A stretch of 64,000 nucleotides of DNA from Croceibacterium atlanticum (GCF_001008165.2 NZ_CP011452.2:744001-808000); one strand, 5' to 3'. Shown: positions 16,503 through 26,895, numbered from the stretch's first letter. The notes: generated from the sequence alone by a model not told the origin. Translations and numbers: made by a program.

Positions 16503-18035
16503 TCACAGCGGAAGATTATCATGCTTCTTCCACGGGTTTGCCAACTGCTTGTTGCGTAACTTGCGCAGCCCCAATGCGATGCGACGCCTGGTGGAATGCG
16601 GATAGATCACTTCGTCAATAAAGCCCTTGCTCGCCGCAACGAAGGGATTGGCGAAACGGTCCTCATACTCCCTGGTCTTGCGGGCGATCTTTTCCGGATC
16701 GTCGCGATCCTTGCGGAAGATGATTTCCACCGCGCCTTTTGCCCCCATCACGGCAATTTCCGCCGTCGGCCAGGCATAGTTCAGATCGCCGCGAAGATGC
16801 TTGGAAGCCATCACGTCATACGCCCCGCCATAGGCCTTGCGCGTAATCACCGTGATCTTCGGCACCGTCGCCTCCGCATAGGCGAAGAGCAGCTTGGCGC
16901 CATGCTTGATGATGCCGTTATGTTCCTGATCGGTGCCCGGAAGGAAGCCGGGCACGTCCACGAAGGTCAGGATCGGGATGCCAAACGCATCGCAGAACCG
17001 CACGAAACGCGCGGCCTTGCGGCTGGCATCGATGTCCAGGCAACCGGCCAGTACCATCGGCTGATTGGCGACCACACCCACCGTGCGCCCCTCCACCCTG
17101 CCGAAGCCGCATAATATATTGCCGCCATGGGCTGGCTGAATTTCGAAGAACTCGCCTTCGTCCAGCACCTTGCGGACCAGTTCGTGCATGTCATAGGGCT
17201 GGTTGGCATTGGCCGGCACCAGCGTATCGAGACTATGTTCGATCCTGTCCCACGGATCGCTGGTCGGCAATTCGGGCACGCCGTCGCGATTGTTCGGCGG
17301 CAGGAAGCTGATGAAATCGCGCGCGGCGGACAGCGCCTCGATATCATTTTTCAGCGCCAGATCGGCCACGCCGGTCCTGGTCGTATGCGTGATCGCGCCG
17401 CCCAGATCTTCTTGCGTGACGACTTCATTGGTGACCGTCTTCACCACTTCCGGCCCGGTCACGAACATGTAGGAACTGTCTTTCACCATGAAGATGAAGT
17501 CGGTCATGGCCGGGGAATAGACCGCCCCGCCCGCGCAGGGGCCCATGATCAGGCTCAATTGCGGGATCACGCCGCTGGCCAGAACATTGCGCTGGAACAC
17601 TTCGGCATAGCCGCCCAGGCTGGCCACGCCTTCCTGAATCCGGGCACCGCCTGAATCGTTGATGCCGATCACGGGCGCGCCGACCTTCATCGCCATGTCC
17701 ATGACCTTGCAGATCTTCTGCGCGTGGCGTTCGGACAGGCTGCCGCCAAAAACGGTGAAATCCTGGCTGAATACGAAGACCAGCCTCCCATTCACCGTTC
17801 CGCTGCCAGTGACCACGCCATCTCCGGGCACGGTATGTTCGGGCATCCCGAAATCGGTGCAATTATGCTCGACATACATGTCCAGCTCTTCGAACGAACC
17901 TTCGTCCAGAAGGACTTCGATCCGCTCTCGCGCGGTGAGTTTGCCCTTGGCGTGCTGCGCCTCGATCCGGTCCGCCCCTCCACCCATACGGGCGGCCGCG
18001 CGGCGGCGTTCGAGTTCTTCTATATTGGCGGACAT
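16503..18035 (-). CDS. pccB: Propionyl-CoA carboxylase beta subunit (acyl-CoA carboxyltransferase)
   Basis: The 510-residue carboxyltransferase transfers CO2 from biotin to propionyl-CoA to form methylmalonyl-CoA. The twin crotonase-like halves are visible: the first with [19 protein letters not shown] and [13 protein letters not shown], the second with [32 protein letters not shown] and [12 protein letters not shown]. The biotin-bearing alpha subunit is not in this window. It lies 92 bp after gor on the same strand. Confidence 0.93.
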   Translation of the reverse strand: MSANIEELERRRAAARMGGGADRIEAQHAKGKLTARERIEVLLDEGSFEELDMYVEHNCTDFGMPEHTVPGDGVVTGSGTVNGRLVFVFSQDFTVFGGSLSERHAQKICKVMDMAMKVGAPVIGINDSGGARIQEGVASLGGYAEVFQRNVLASGVIPQLSLIMGPCAGGAVYSPAMTDFIFMVKDSSYMFVTGPEVVKTVTNEVVTQEDLGGAITHTTRTGVADLALKNDIEALSAARDFISFLPPNNRDGVPELPTSDPWDRIEHSLDTLVPANANQPYDMHELVRKVLDEGEFFEIQPAHGGNILCGFGRVEGRTVGVVANQPMVLAGCLDIDASRKAARFVRFCDAFGIPILTFVDVPGFLPGTDQEHNGIIKHGAKLLFAYAEATVPKITVITRKAYGGAYDVMASKHLRGDLNYAWPTAEIAVMGAKGAVEIIFRKDRDDPEKIARKTREYEDRFANPFVAASKGFIDEVIYPHSTRRRIALGLRKLRNKQLANPWKKHDNLPL

Positions 18036-18127
18036 GCGCTCTCCCTGCGGCCCATCACATCTGGGTAGAGCCGTGACGGGATGCGGGCAAGCCCGGGCAA
18101 ACTGAACGAGCCTGCCCGGCGCAGCAG

Positions 18128-19474
18128 CTATTTCAGCAGAACGAGCTCTTCTGCCATGGTGGGATGGATCGCCACGGTGGCGTCGAAATCATCCTTGGTC
18201 AGCCCCGCCTTCACCGCAACCGCCGCAGCCTGCATGATCTCCGGCGAGTCCGGGCCGATCATGTGCACGCCGACCACGCGATTGTTCGATGCATCGACAA
18301 CCATCTTGTAAAGGCCGCGTTCGTTGCGCCCGGCCACCACGTTCTTCATCGGGCGGAAATCGGACTGATAGACCTTGACCGGCCCCAGCTGCTCCCGCGC
18401 TTCCGCCTCGGTCATACCTACGGCAGCGATCGGCGGGTGGCTGAATACGGCGCTGGGAATGCAATCATAATTCACCGTGGTCGGCTTGTCGCCAAACACC
18501 GTATCGGCAAAGGCCTGCCCTTCGCGGATCGCCACCGGGGTCAGCTGCACCCGATCGGTCACATCGCCCACGGCATAGATGCTGTCCACATTGGTGCGAT
18601 TATATTCATCGACCAGGATTTCACCCTTCTTGCCGAGATCGACGCCGGCACTATCGAGGCCCAGCCCTGCCGTCTTCGGCACGCGCCCCGTGGCGAACAT
18701 CACGCAATCCACTTCCAGATCATCATGATTGGTCATGGAAACTTTCAGCGCGCCGCCTTCCGTTTTTTCAATCTTCTCGAATTCAGCGTGGAAACGGAAA
18801 TCGATGCCCTTGGTCAGCGAAATCTGCAGCAAGCGATCGCGCAGGCTCTCGTCATAGGCGCGCAGGATGACATCGGATCGATTGATGATCGTCACCTGGC
18901 TGCCGAATTCATTGAAGATCCCGGCAAATTCATTGGCAATATAGCCGCCGCCCGCGATCAGGACGCGCTTCGGGATCTCGTCGAGATGGAATGCCTCGTT
19001 GGAGGTAATGCCCAGATCGCTGCCCGGACAATCCGGGATCATCGGCCAGGCGCCGACAGCGACCAGAATGTAACGCGCCGTGAAGCGGGTGCCATCGGCC
19101 AGTGTCACCTCGTTCGGGCCAGTTATGGTGGCACGCTGGGGAATGATCTCGACGCCGTGATTTTCCAGCGTCTGGGTGTAGAGGCCGTTCAGCCTGTCCA
19201 CATCCTTAAGCACATTGTCGCGCAGAACTTTCCAGTCGAACCGGCAATTATCCATGGTCCAGCCGAAATTGCGGGCATCCTGCATATCCTCCGCAAAATG
19301 CGCGCCATAGACCAGCATCTTCTTGGGGACGCAGCCGCGGATCACGCAGGTGCCGCCGACCTTGTGCTCTTCCGCCACCGCCACTTTCGCGCCGTGGGCA
19401 GCCGCAACGCGGCTCGCTCTTACGCCGCCGGAGCCGGCGCCGATGGTGAAGAGATCATAGTCGAATTCGGCCAT
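18128..19474 (-). CDS. gor: Glutathione-disulfide reductase
   Basis: NADPH- and FAD-dependent enzyme keeping glutathione reduced. The 448-residue protein has the FAD-binding [11 protein letters not shown] motif, the redox-active pair in [13 protein letters not shown], a second nucleotide-binding [10 protein letters not shown] and the C-terminal FAD site [16 protein letters not shown]. The variant CVIRGC spacing is the form found in alphaproteobacteria and plants. The start at 19472-19474 is chosen because AGGAG precedes it by about 8 nt. It may supply glutathione to the Prx5-type peroxiredoxin at 2069, although the two are not linked. Confidence 0.94.
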   Translation of the reverse strand: MAEFDYDLFTIGAGSGGVRASRVAAAHGAKVAVAEEHKVGGTCVIRGCVPKKMLVYGAHFAEDMQDARNFGWTMDNCRFDWKVLRDNVLKDVDRLNGLYTQTLENHGVEIIPQRATITGPNEVTLADGTRFTARYILVAVGAWPMIPDCPGSDLGITSNEAFHLDEIPKRVLIAGGGYIANEFAGIFNEFGSQVTIINRSDVILRAYDESLRDRLLQISLTKGIDFRFHAEFEKIEKTEGGALKVSMTNHDDLEVDCVMFATGRVPKTAGLGLDSAGVDLGKKGEILVDEYNRTNVDSIYAVGDVTDRVQLTPVAIREGQAFADTVFGDKPTTVNYDCIPSAVFSHPPIAAVGMTEAEAREQLGPVKVYQSDFRPMKNVVAGRNERGLYKMVVDASNNRVVGVHMIGPDSPEIMQAAAVAVKAGLTKDDFDATVAIHPTMAEELVLLK

Positions 19475-19558
19475 TGGCGGGCTCCTGCTGCAAGAGAGGG
19501 CCCGCATATGGAGGGCGGCGGCACGATTGCCAACCGCCCCGTGGCCGAAACCGTGGGA

Positions 19559-20986
19559 TCAGCCTTGCGAGCCCTGACCTTGCGCAGCGCCGGAGCGGCG
19601 ACCGCCGCCTCCGCCACGACGGCGCCGATTGCCGCCGCCGGGCTTGCCGCCCTGCTTGCCGGCATTGCCGCCGGAACGGATGGCTGCGGAACTGCCGCGG
19701 GGCTTTGCTTCCGCCGTCGGCTTGGCCCGGCGATTACCTCCGCCGCGGCGGCGTGGCTGACGGCTCTGCCTGTCGCCATCATCTTCGCGCACGATCCTGT
19801 CCTGGCCCTGCTGGGCCCGCGCGTTCACACGTTCCACTTCCGCACGGAAGTTTTCCGGCAATTCGACCTTGTCCAGAGTGACGCGGGTCAGCTTCTGGAT
19901 ATCGCGCAGGTAATCACGCTCATCCGGCGCGCAGAAGCTGATGGCCACGCCATCGCGCCCCGCACGGGCCGTACGGCCGATCCGGTGCACATATTGTTCC
20001 GACACATTGGGCAGTTCGAAATTGATAACATGGCTGACGCCGGAAATATCGATACCGCGCGCCGCGATGTCGGTGGCGATCAGGACGCGCACCTTGCCAT
20101 CGCGGAATTCACCCAGGGCCCGCTCGCGTTGCGGCTGGCTCTTGTTTCCGTGAATTGCATTGGCGCGGATGCCGATCTGGCCAAGCTTGCGCACCACCCG
20201 GTCCGCGCCATGCTTGGTCCGGGTAAAAACGAGAACGCGGTCCATGTCGCCCGCGGCAAAACCATCACGCAGCACCATGCCCAGCAAGGCCTGCTTTTCC
20301 GGCTGGTTGCAGAAGCAGACGAATTGTTCGACCCGTTCCGCCGTGGTCGAAGCCGGTGCCACCGAAACATGCACCGGAACGGTCAGATACTGGCGCGCCA
20401 GATCCTTGATCGCCTTGGGCATGGTGGCCGAAAAGAACAGCGTCTGCCGCTGGGCCGGAAGCAATCGCACGATGCGCCGCAGATCGTGGATAAATCCGAG
20501 GTCGAGCATCTGGTCAGCCTCGTCCAGCACCAGCACCTCGACCGAGCCGAGATCGAGCGCACCCTGATCAGCCAGGTCGACAAGCCGGCCCGGCGTGGCG
20601 ATCAAAATGTCGACGCCGCGAGCCAGGTCCTGCTTGTTGCGGTTGACCGAGGTGCCGCCAAAGACGGTAACGATCCGCATCTTGGCGAATTTTGCATAAT
20701 CGCGGGCACTTTCCGCGATCTGTCCGGCCAGTTCGCGCGTGGGCGCCAGCACCAGCATTCGGCAGGAACGGCGCTGGGCAGACTTGCCCGATGCCGTCAG
20801 CCGGTCAATCGAAGGCAGCATGAATGCCGCCGTCTTGCCCGTACCGGTCTGGGCGATGCCGAGAAGGTCCTTGCCTTCCAGAACATGCGGGATGGCCTGT
20901 TCCTGGATCGGAGACGGCGTTTCGTAACCCTTGAGCGAAAGTGCCTGGAGAACGGGCTGCGAAAGCCCGAGTTGTTCGAATGTCAT
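19559..20986 (-). CDS. DEAD-box RNA helicase, RhlE-like
   Basis: ATP-dependent RNA helicase of 475 residues. Motifs in order: Q motif (PSPIQEQAIP), motif I AQTGTGKT, Ia PTREL, II DEAD at VLDEADQMLD, III SAT, then the second domain with RVLVFTRTKHG, IATDIAARGIDI and HRIGRTAR. The last 80 or so residues are Arg/Gly-rich (RRRGGGNRR, GGGGRR), an RNA-binding tail. The gene has a long 5' region with several stable hairpins, which hints at post-transcriptional or temperature-linked control as in other rhlE/csdA-type genes; this is inference. Confidence 0.92.
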   Translation of the reverse strand: MTFEQLGLSQPVLQALSLKGYETPSPIQEQAIPHVLEGKDLLGIAQTGTGKTAAFMLPSIDRLTASGKSAQRRSCRMLVLAPTRELAGQIAESARDYAKFAKMRIVTVFGGTSVNRNKQDLARGVDILIATPGRLVDLADQGALDLGSVEVLVLDEADQMLDLGFIHDLRRIVRLLPAQRQTLFFSATMPKAIKDLARQYLTVPVHVSVAPASTTAERVEQFVCFCNQPEKQALLGMVLRDGFAAGDMDRVLVFTRTKHGADRVVRKLGQIGIRANAIHGNKSQPQRERALGEFRDGKVRVLIATDIAARGIDISGVSHVINFELPNVSEQYVHRIGRTARAGRDGVAISFCAPDERDYLRDIQKLTRVTLDKVELPENFRAEVERVNARAQQGQDRIVREDDGDRQSRQPRRRGGGNRRAKPTAEAKPRGSSAAIRSGGNAGKQGGKPGGGNRRRRGGGGGRRSGAAQGQGSQG

Positions 20987-21361
20987 ATTGTGAGTTGAAC
21001 TCGCATCAAATGCGTCGGCGCGCGCCGGAAACCGGGCGCGCGTTCGCGGGTTTGAGGTTCGCGGCCGTTGCCGCGAAGCCCGAAAAAACCGCCCGCGTGA
21101 ATAGGGAAGCTTGTGCTTGAAAACCGAAGCGCGGCCGGGGCGGATACCCGCCGCTTCACGCTGCCTGGGCGCTTCGTTGCGGTGCAGATGGGGCCGAGCG
21201 ATGAAAAAGTCAAAGAAATTCGCAGTTGGCGCATGGCCGCTGCGCCATCAGCAAGGAGGTGAGCCGCCGTTGCAATTCCCGCTGGCGAGGCGAATGATGA
21301 ATAGTGACGGGACGGGGACGCCACCCCAAGTCCAACCGTGCGGCGCGGGAAAGAGGATCAT
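20987..21361 (-). promoter_or_regulatory. Structured leader/promoter region between helicase gene and 21362
   Basis: No gene is seen in this 375-bp stretch. Near the helicase start it contains three consecutive inverted repeats: gcat/atgc (21003-21013), an 8-bp GC stem (21019-21026 with 21035-21042) and a perfect 8-bp stem ttcgcggc/gccgcgaa with a 4-nt loop (21058-21077). If the transcript starts upstream of these, the helicase mRNA would have a highly folded leader. The right half is unstructured and should carry the plus-strand promoter. Confidence 0.4.
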
Positions 21362-21649
21362 GTGAGCAAGAACTACATTTATGCCGAAACGCCCGACGAT
21401 CTGCGTATTCTGGTCGGCTGGACTGCCGATGATAAGGGCGCAAAGCTCCTGCTGAACCTGGAAGGCATACAGATCGGCATTGACGACGTATCGACCGGGG
21501 ACGACACCGTCCCGGTCGATACGCGGCGCTTTTTCATGACCAGGCAGCAGGCCGTTCTGCTCGCCAATTTTCTCTACAAGATGAGCGGCGAGACACCCCC
21601 GCCACGCAAGCGCGGCTGGCTGACGCGCATTCTCGGAAGCAGCTCCTGA
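21362..21649 (+). CDS. Hypothetical protein (95 aa)
   Basis: Start taken at GTG 21362 with AGAGGA about 4 nt upstream (product begins SKNYIYAETP); an in-frame GTG at 21338 would add 8 residues but has no binding site. The product looks like a small alpha/beta protein with LRILVGWTADDKGAKLLLNLEG and a C-terminal basic tail (PPPRKRGWLTRILGSS). No signal peptide or known motif is seen. It is convergent with the M20-like lipoprotein gene, 28 bp apart. Function unknown. Confidence 0.6.
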   Translation: MSKNYIYAETPDDLRILVGWTADDKGAKLLLNLEGIQIGIDDVSTGDDTVPVDTRRFFMTRQQAVLLANFLYKMSGETPPPRKRGWLTRILGSSS

Positions 21650-21677
21650 CGACCCGAAGAGCCCCCGCCGCCGATTA

Positions 21678-23360
21678 TCACTGAACCTGGGCAATTTCCT
21701 CCATAGAAGCGATCGGCCCGTTCAGCCCGGCCATGCTGTAAAGCACGGTCACCACGGATTTTTCCGCACCTGCCATGCCGTAAGTTTTGCCTGCGCCTTC
21801 GATCACGTAATACTCGTTGGCCGCGTGGGAATTGCCGCCCAGCCCGGCCATGCCCGCCACGATCGGAATATCGATCGGGCTTTCGCGTCCTGCGAACAGA
21901 TAGGCGGGCCAGTAACCGCCCATGATCGCTTCCACATTGCTTGGCGGCGTGACAGTCAGACCCATCGCCTGAAGCGCGGAATAGGCCGCACGGTGATATT
22001 CGCTGTCCGACTGGGTCTTGGCCCAGGGCACATCGCCGACCACGTTGATTTCGACATCCTGGTAACCGAGATCATCCAGATAGGCGCGCAGTTTCCTGAC
22101 GATGTCCGGCCCGCTCATATTCGGAACGTATCGGAAATTATGCTTGGAAACGATGCGGTTGGGCAGGATCGCGCCCGATCCGCCTTCGAACATGTTACCG
22201 CCCCAGATGCCGTCCATATTCATTGCCGTGCCGGCCCGGGCCATCTTCACGATTTCGTACGGATCATCCGAAATGAAGCGCGCAACGCCCAGATTATCGG
22301 CCGCGATCTTGGCATCGAAATTCTCGGCCATGCCCCGCAGGCGTTCTTCCACTGCCGGGGTGAGTGGCTCTATATCGTCGTAGAAGCCCGGAATCTTGAC
22401 CGTATTGCCATCGGGTGAGGTCAGGTGTGAAAGCATTTGGACATGGCGCCATGCCGGCGCATCGACCGAACGCTTGTTGCCGCCATGAATGTTCGATCGG
22501 ACCGGCCCGCGCCCCCAGTTTTCCCCGCTGGTGATCAGTTCCACGAACAGGCAGCCTTCCGACCCGGCGCGGATCGACGTTCCCCCGCCCGCGCTCTGGC
22601 TGCTGAAGCGGTACATGGCGTCCGCATCCTCGAACAGTTCGGGATGGTCGGTAATGAACTGATTATAGCCGATGGACATGCGCTCTTCATCGCCTTCGGC
22701 AACGAAGATCACATTCACGGGCAATTTGCCGGTAACCGCCTTGATCGACATCAGGGCGTTCCACATGGCCATTTGCGGGCCCTTGGAATTCGTGGCGCCG
22801 CGGCCGATCAGCACCTTCTTGTAGGGCGCCTGTTCGACCAGGCGACCTTCAAAGGGCGGCGCCTTCCACAGATCCGGCTGAGTGATCGGCATCGTGTCAT
22901 ACATCCAGTAGAACACGATGGTTTTTTCAGCACCTTCATCGCAATGGGCATAGACGACCGGATTGCCCTGCTGGCCCCATTTCGTCTCGCCCACATCATA
23001 GACTTCGGATTTCTGGCAGCCGAGCTGGTCAAAGAAGCCCTTCACCATTTCGGCCGATTCCTGGATGCCCTCGCCCGTGTTGGAAATGGAAGGCTGCTGG
23101 ATCCAGCGCTGCAGGTTGACGACGTGTTCGTCGATATGTTCGTCGATATAATCGTAAATCAGGGGAAGATCCTCATTATGGATCTTCGACATGTCTATGG
23201 CGATTTCCTCATCGCCCTGGGGGCGTATGCCCAGCGAACCCGAAGAGCTGCTGCCCTCCGCGACAGTATCATTACTTTCTTCCTGGCCACACGCGGAAAG
23301 CCCCGCCGCGAGTATGGCCATTACGGAAGTAAATCCGGCAAGCTTTGCGCGATATTTCAT
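21678..23360 (-). CDS. M20-family peptidase-like lipoprotein with altered metal site
   Basis: A 560-residue exported protein. The lipoprotein signal ends at LSAC (Cys24), followed by a Ser/Gly linker. The fold is M20/M28-like, closest in layout to carnosinase-type dipeptidases (GRGATxxKGP, EGDEE, a C-terminal SHAANEYY histidine). However, the first metal His is Met153 (YWMYDTMP instead of YGHxDVQP) and the bridging Asp is Asn191 (GRGATNSKG). The catalytic/metal Glu pair E225-E226 is kept. It is either a one-metal enzyme with unusual chemistry or a catalytically dead binding protein. It sits alone between pgi and the hypothetical gene. Confidence 0.82.
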   Translation of the reverse strand: MKYRAKLAGFTSVMAILAAGLSACGQEESNDTVAEGSSSSGSLGIRPQGDEEIAIDMSKIHNEDLPLIYDYIDEHIDEHVVNLQRWIQQPSISNTGEGIQESAEMVKGFFDQLGCQKSEVYDVGETKWGQQGNPVVYAHCDEGAEKTIVFYWMYDTMPITQPDLWKAPPFEGRLVEQAPYKKVLIGRGATNSKGPQMAMWNALMSIKAVTGKLPVNVIFVAEGDEERMSIGYNQFITDHPELFEDADAMYRFSSQSAGGGTSIRAGSEGCLFVELITSGENWGRGPVRSNIHGGNKRSVDAPAWRHVQMLSHLTSPDGNTVKIPGFYDDIEPLTPAVEERLRGMAENFDAKIAADNLGVARFISDDPYEIVKMARAGTAMNMDGIWGGNMFEGGSGAILPNRIVSKHNFRYVPNMSGPDIVRKLRAYLDDLGYQDVEINVVGDVPWAKTQSDSEYHRAAYSALQAMGLTVTPPSNVEAIMGGYWPAYLFAGRESPIDIPIVAGMAGLGGNSHAANEYYVIEGAGKTYGMAGAEKSVVTVLYSMAGLNGPIASMEEIAQVQ

Positions 23361-23549
23361 ACGACCCCCCGATCTTCTTCGATTGTGCGTACCCGAACGT
23401 CATTTTCGAAATTTTTATATTGTTACCATGAAGGCCGCGGGGATTTCCGGCGAAGATTGATGGCGCAAACGGCATTTCGTTGGAAAATCGAAGCGCTCGG
23501 CAAATTATGCGACGGGATCGTTCATCAGGCAAGAATGCGCAAAGACGCG

Positions 23550-23573
23550 TCCGCCGCCCATGGGGGCGGCGGA
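23550..23573 (-). terminator. Candidate hairpin terminator of pgi
   Basis: A 10-bp stem (tccgccgccc / gggcggcgga) with a 4-nt loop lies about 55 bp past the pgi stop. Only CGCGTCTTTG follows on the minus strand, so it is a weak intrinsic terminator at best. Confidence 0.35.
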
Positions 23574-23626
23574 TTCAGCCTCCTGGAATTTTGCAGATCG
23601 CCGGGCGCGAATTGCCGACGGGCGGC

Positions 23627-25147
23627 CTATTCAGCCAGGCCGGCCAGCGACAGCAGGGCTTCGGTGCTGGGATCGAAGCGTTCGCCGCCCTTCTCGATCT
23701 TTCTGGCAATTTCCTTGCCAAGTTCGACGCCGAACTGGTCGAACGGATTGATCCCCATCAGCACGGCATTGGCGAATGTCCGGTGTTCGTGAAACGCGAT
23801 CAGCGCCCCCAGCGTCGCCGGATCGAGATCGTCGCACAGAATGGTCGCGCTCGGGCGGTTCCCGGCATAGGATCGCGCCGGATCGTCGCTCTGTTTGCCG
23901 GCCATCAGCGCGGCACCCTGCGCAAAGCAGTTCATCAGAAGGATACGATGATGGGCCGGATCCAGAGCATCGCCCGGCTCGACACTGGCAATAAAATCGA
24001 TCGGCACCAGATGCGTCCCCTGATGCAGCAACTGGAAAACGGCGTGCTGGGCATCCGTCCCCACCCCGCCCCATGTGATCGGCGCGGTCGGCCCGTCCAC
24101 CGGCTCGCCATCCGCAGTCACGCTCTTGCCATTGCTTTCCATCTCCAGCTGCTGGAGATAATCGGGCAACAGGCCGAGCCGCTCGTCATAAGCAAAGACG
24201 GCGCGCGTTTCCGCCCCCTTGATCCTTGCATAATACAGATCGGCAAAGGCAGCGCGCAAAGGCAGGTTCGCCGCACCATCCGTATCGCGGAAATGCCGGT
24301 CCACAGCCGCCGCACCATCTAGGAATTGCTGAAACTCCTCCCACCCGATGGCGATGGCGACCGGAAAACCGATCGAAGACCACACTGAATAGCGGCCGCC
24401 GACACTTTCAGCGAAAGGCAGGATCCGGGTTTCGTCCACACCCCATTCCACGGCCTTTTCCGGTGCGGCGGTCAGCGCGATCACCTTGCCGGTTGGATCG
24501 GCGACATCGTTATTTTCCAGCCATTTCAGCGCACTTTGCGCATTGGTCATGGTCTCGATCGTGGTGAAGGTCTTGCTCGCCACGGCGATAAGAGTCGTGT
24601 GCGGATCGCAGGCGGCAAAGGCTTCTTCCAATGCCACGCCATCGATATTCGAGACGACATGGACATCCACCTTGGGAAAATCCCGCGCCAGAGCGTCCAC
24701 CGCCAGGGCGGGCCCGAGCGCCGAACCGCCGATGCCCACATGGATCAGATGATTGACCTCTCCCAGAGCGCCATCGTGTATCGCCTCGACCAGCATTTGC
24801 ATGCGCGCGCGAAGGGCCTCCGCCTCTTCCACACTGGATTCCTTGCCGACACTGCGCAGCGCGGTATGTTCCGCGGCGCGGTTCTCTGTCGGGTTAACCA
24901 CTTCGCCGGCAAAGAGGCGGCGGCGCATTTCGTCAAAATTGGCGGCCTTCGCCAATTCTTCGAAATCAGCGATCAGATCGTCCGTCAGATGTGTCTTGGA
25001 CCAGTCGAACAAGATGCCGTTTGCGCCCAGTTCGATCCGTCCGCCCAACTTGTCCACCCGGCCGGGATCCCCGGCAAACAGTTCCGTCAGCGTCGGATCG
25101 GGGTGGAGCGCCAGCTTGTCCCAGGCGGATTTGCGCGCATCGTTCAA
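23627..25147 (-). CDS. pgi: Glucose-6-phosphate isomerase
   Basis: Interconverts glucose 6-phosphate and fructose 6-phosphate. The 506-residue protein has the sugar-phosphate-binding GIGGSALGPALA region (about 147-158), the SKTFTTIETMTN motif, GGRYSVWSSIG and the C-terminal NPFDQFGVELGK signature. In sphingomonads, which usually rely on the Entner-Doudoroff route, it mainly serves gluconeogenesis and polysaccharide precursors; that is inference. It is divergent from lepB across a 204-bp gap in which nothing else is recognised. Confidence 0.96.
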   Translation of the reverse strand: MNDARKSAWDKLALHPDPTLTELFAGDPGRVDKLGGRIELGANGILFDWSKTHLTDDLIADFEELAKAANFDEMRRRLFAGEVVNPTENRAAEHTALRSVGKESSVEEAEALRARMQMLVEAIHDGALGEVNHLIHVGIGGSALGPALAVDALARDFPKVDVHVVSNIDGVALEEAFAACDPHTTLIAVASKTFTTIETMTNAQSALKWLENNDVADPTGKVIALTAAPEKAVEWGVDETRILPFAESVGGRYSVWSSIGFPVAIAIGWEEFQQFLDGAAAVDRHFRDTDGAANLPLRAAFADLYYARIKGAETRAVFAYDERLGLLPDYLQQLEMESNGKSVTADGEPVDGPTAPITWGGVGTDAQHAVFQLLHQGTHLVPIDFIASVEPGDALDPAHHRILLMNCFAQGAALMAGKQSDDPARSYAGNRPSATILCDDLDPATLGALIAFHEHRTFANAVLMGINPFDQFGVELGKEIARKIEKGGERFDPSTEALLSLAGLAE

Positions 25148-25351
25148 CAGACATTCTCCTTGTTCCTTACGGTCAGATGGCTAGGCAGTACGGCGGTGAT
25201 TGCAACCAGAAATGAGCCGCAAATCCAGCAATCGGCGGGTGTTGCCGTGCGGCGCCCCTGGCAATGGCAGATCCGTCCCGCCTTGCTACGGCATCAAGTA
25301 ACCCGGCTGCAGGCTTGACGTTCCAGCCATCCCCCAACATGACCTCCAGCG

Positions 25352-26215
25352 ATGAGCGAAACACCCACCGCCGAAAAGCCGCAAGCGGCGCCGAACGCCA
25401 AAACCGGCAAGCCCGACAACCAGCCCGCAAGGCCGGAAAAGAAGGAAGAAGGCAGCTTTCTTGTCTTCCTGCTCAAGCTCGTCATCGTGGTGACGATCTT
25501 CCGCACCTTCGTGTTTTCCAGCCATTCGATACCCAGCGAATCGATGATGCCGGACCTGCTGGAGGGCGATTTCCTGTTCGCTGCGAAATGGCCTTATGGC
25601 TATTCACAGGCATCCATGCCCTTCGACATCCAGCTCTGGAGCGGTCGAATCCCTGACGGCATTCCCGATCGCGGCGATGTGGTAATCTTCAAACACCCGG
25701 TTGACCGCGCGGACTACGTGAAACGCGTGATCGGGCTGCCCGGCGACCAGATCCAGATGATCGCCGGTGTCGTGCATATCAACGGCCAGGCGGTGAAGAA
25801 GGAACGGATCGAAGATCTGGTGATCCATACCAGCACCAGCGAGGGGTGCCGGGTAAATGAATTCACCGAGCGGCAGGCAGATGGCGGTTTCATCTGCAGC
25901 TACCCCCAGTTCCGGGAAACGCTGCCCGGCGGCGAAACCTATAACGTGCTGGATTTCGGCATCACGCCCAAGGACACGACCGATCCGGTAATCGTGCCGG
26001 ACGACATGCTGTTCATGATGGGCGACAATCGCGACAATTCGATGGACAGCCGATATCCCGCCGTGCCTGGCGGCGGCGTAGGCCTTGTGCCGGTTGAAAA
26101 CGTCGTCGGCCGCGCCGGCTTCATCTTCTTTTCGACAGACGGGACCGCATCCTGGTTCAAGCCCTGGACCTGGTTCACCGCCGCCCGCTGGTCGCGGATC
26201 GGCAACGGTATCTGA
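25352..26215 (+). CDS. lepB: Signal peptidase I
   Basis: Inner-membrane serine protease that removes Sec and Tat signal peptides in the periplasm. The 287-residue protein has a cytoplasmic Lys/Pro-rich tail, one membrane helix (about 35-55), the catalytic serine S64 in SESMMP and the general base K124 in DYVKRVIGLPGD, then the GDNRDNSMDSR box. The usual PSGSM reads PSESM here, a mild variation. Its stop codon overlaps the rnc start by one base. Confidence 0.95.
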   Translation: MSETPTAEKPQAAPNAKTGKPDNQPARPEKKEEGSFLVFLLKLVIVVTIFRTFVFSSHSIPSESMMPDLLEGDFLFAAKWPYGYSQASMPFDIQLWSGRIPDGIPDRGDVVIFKHPVDRADYVKRVIGLPGDQIQMIAGVVHINGQAVKKERIEDLVIHTSTSEGCRVNEFTERQADGGFICSYPQFRETLPGGETYNVLDFGITPKDTTDPVIVPDDMLFMMGDNRDNSMDSRYPAVPGGGVGLVPVENVVGRAGFIFFSTDGTASWFKPWTWFTAARWSRIGNGI

Positions 26216-26895
26216 TGATGGCCGATATCGCTCCCCTTGGTGAGACAAAGGACTGGCTCGAAGCAATCGGTTTTACGGTGAATGACGGTGATCTGTGGCT
26301 GGAAGCCCTGACCCACGGCAGCACCGGAGCCGAACGGAATTACGAACGGCTCGAATTCCTGGGCGATCGTGTGCTGGGCCTGGCCATGGCCGAATGGCTC
26401 TACAACCATAATAATGGCGCGGAAGGGCAACTGGCCCAGCGGCTGAATGCCCTGGTCAGCCGGCAGGCATGTGCCGCCATCGCGCGGGAAATCGGCGTGT
26501 CCGATCATATGCGGCTGGGCAAGCAGGCGCGCGACGATGGCGCGGCCGAAAGCGACAATGTGCTGTGCGACACGATGGAAGCCCTGCTCGGCGCGAGCTT
26601 GCTGGAAAGCGGGTTCGACGCTACGCGCGAAATCATTCATCGCATCTGGCGCAGTGCGTTTGAAGGCCATGCCGGCCGTTCCAAACATCCCAAGAGCGCG
26701 TTGCAGGAATGGGCGGCAGGCAATCGCCGCAGACCGCCGCACTACGAAGTCGTGGAAAGGTCAGGCCCCGATCATGCGGCGCGTTTCACCATCCGCGTGA
26801 CAGTCAACAATGTCGGAGAGGTGGAAGCCACCGCCGGCAGCAAACAGGAAGCGGAAACCGCGGCAGCGCGCCTCTTCATGGAGAAATACGGATGA
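26215..26895 (+). CDS. rnc: Ribonuclease III
   Basis: Double-strand-specific endoribonuclease for rRNA and mRNA processing. The 226-residue protein has the signature ERLEFLGDRVLGL with the catalytic acidic residues, the second acidic site SDNVLCDTMEALLGA, and a C-terminal double-stranded-RNA-binding domain (KSALQEWA ... EATAGSKQEAETAAA). The start is an ATGATG overlapping the lepB stop; either ATG may be used. It shares ATGA with era. Confidence 0.96.
   Translation: MMADIAPLGETKDWLEAIGFTVNDGDLWLEALTHGSTGAERNYERLEFLGDRVLGLAMAEWLYNHNNGAEGQLAQRLNALVSRQACAAIAREIGVSDHMRLGKQARDDGAAESDNVLCDTMEALLGASLLESGFDATREIIHRIWRSAFEGHAGRSKHPKSALQEWAAGNRRRPPHYEVVERSGPDHAARFTIRVTVNNVGEVEATAGSKQEAETAAARLFMEKYG

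Noticed and set aside
18164-20998. Very long open frame on the plus strand opposite gor and the helicase gene
   Set aside because: It is antisense to two clear genes, has no start signal and its composition is His/Arg/Asp-rich, typical of a high-GC mirror frame.
21256-21268. Anti-16S-like caaggaggtgagcc as an rRNA fragment
   Set aside because: It matches only the Shine-Dalgarno complement and is explained by chance in a GC-rich gap.
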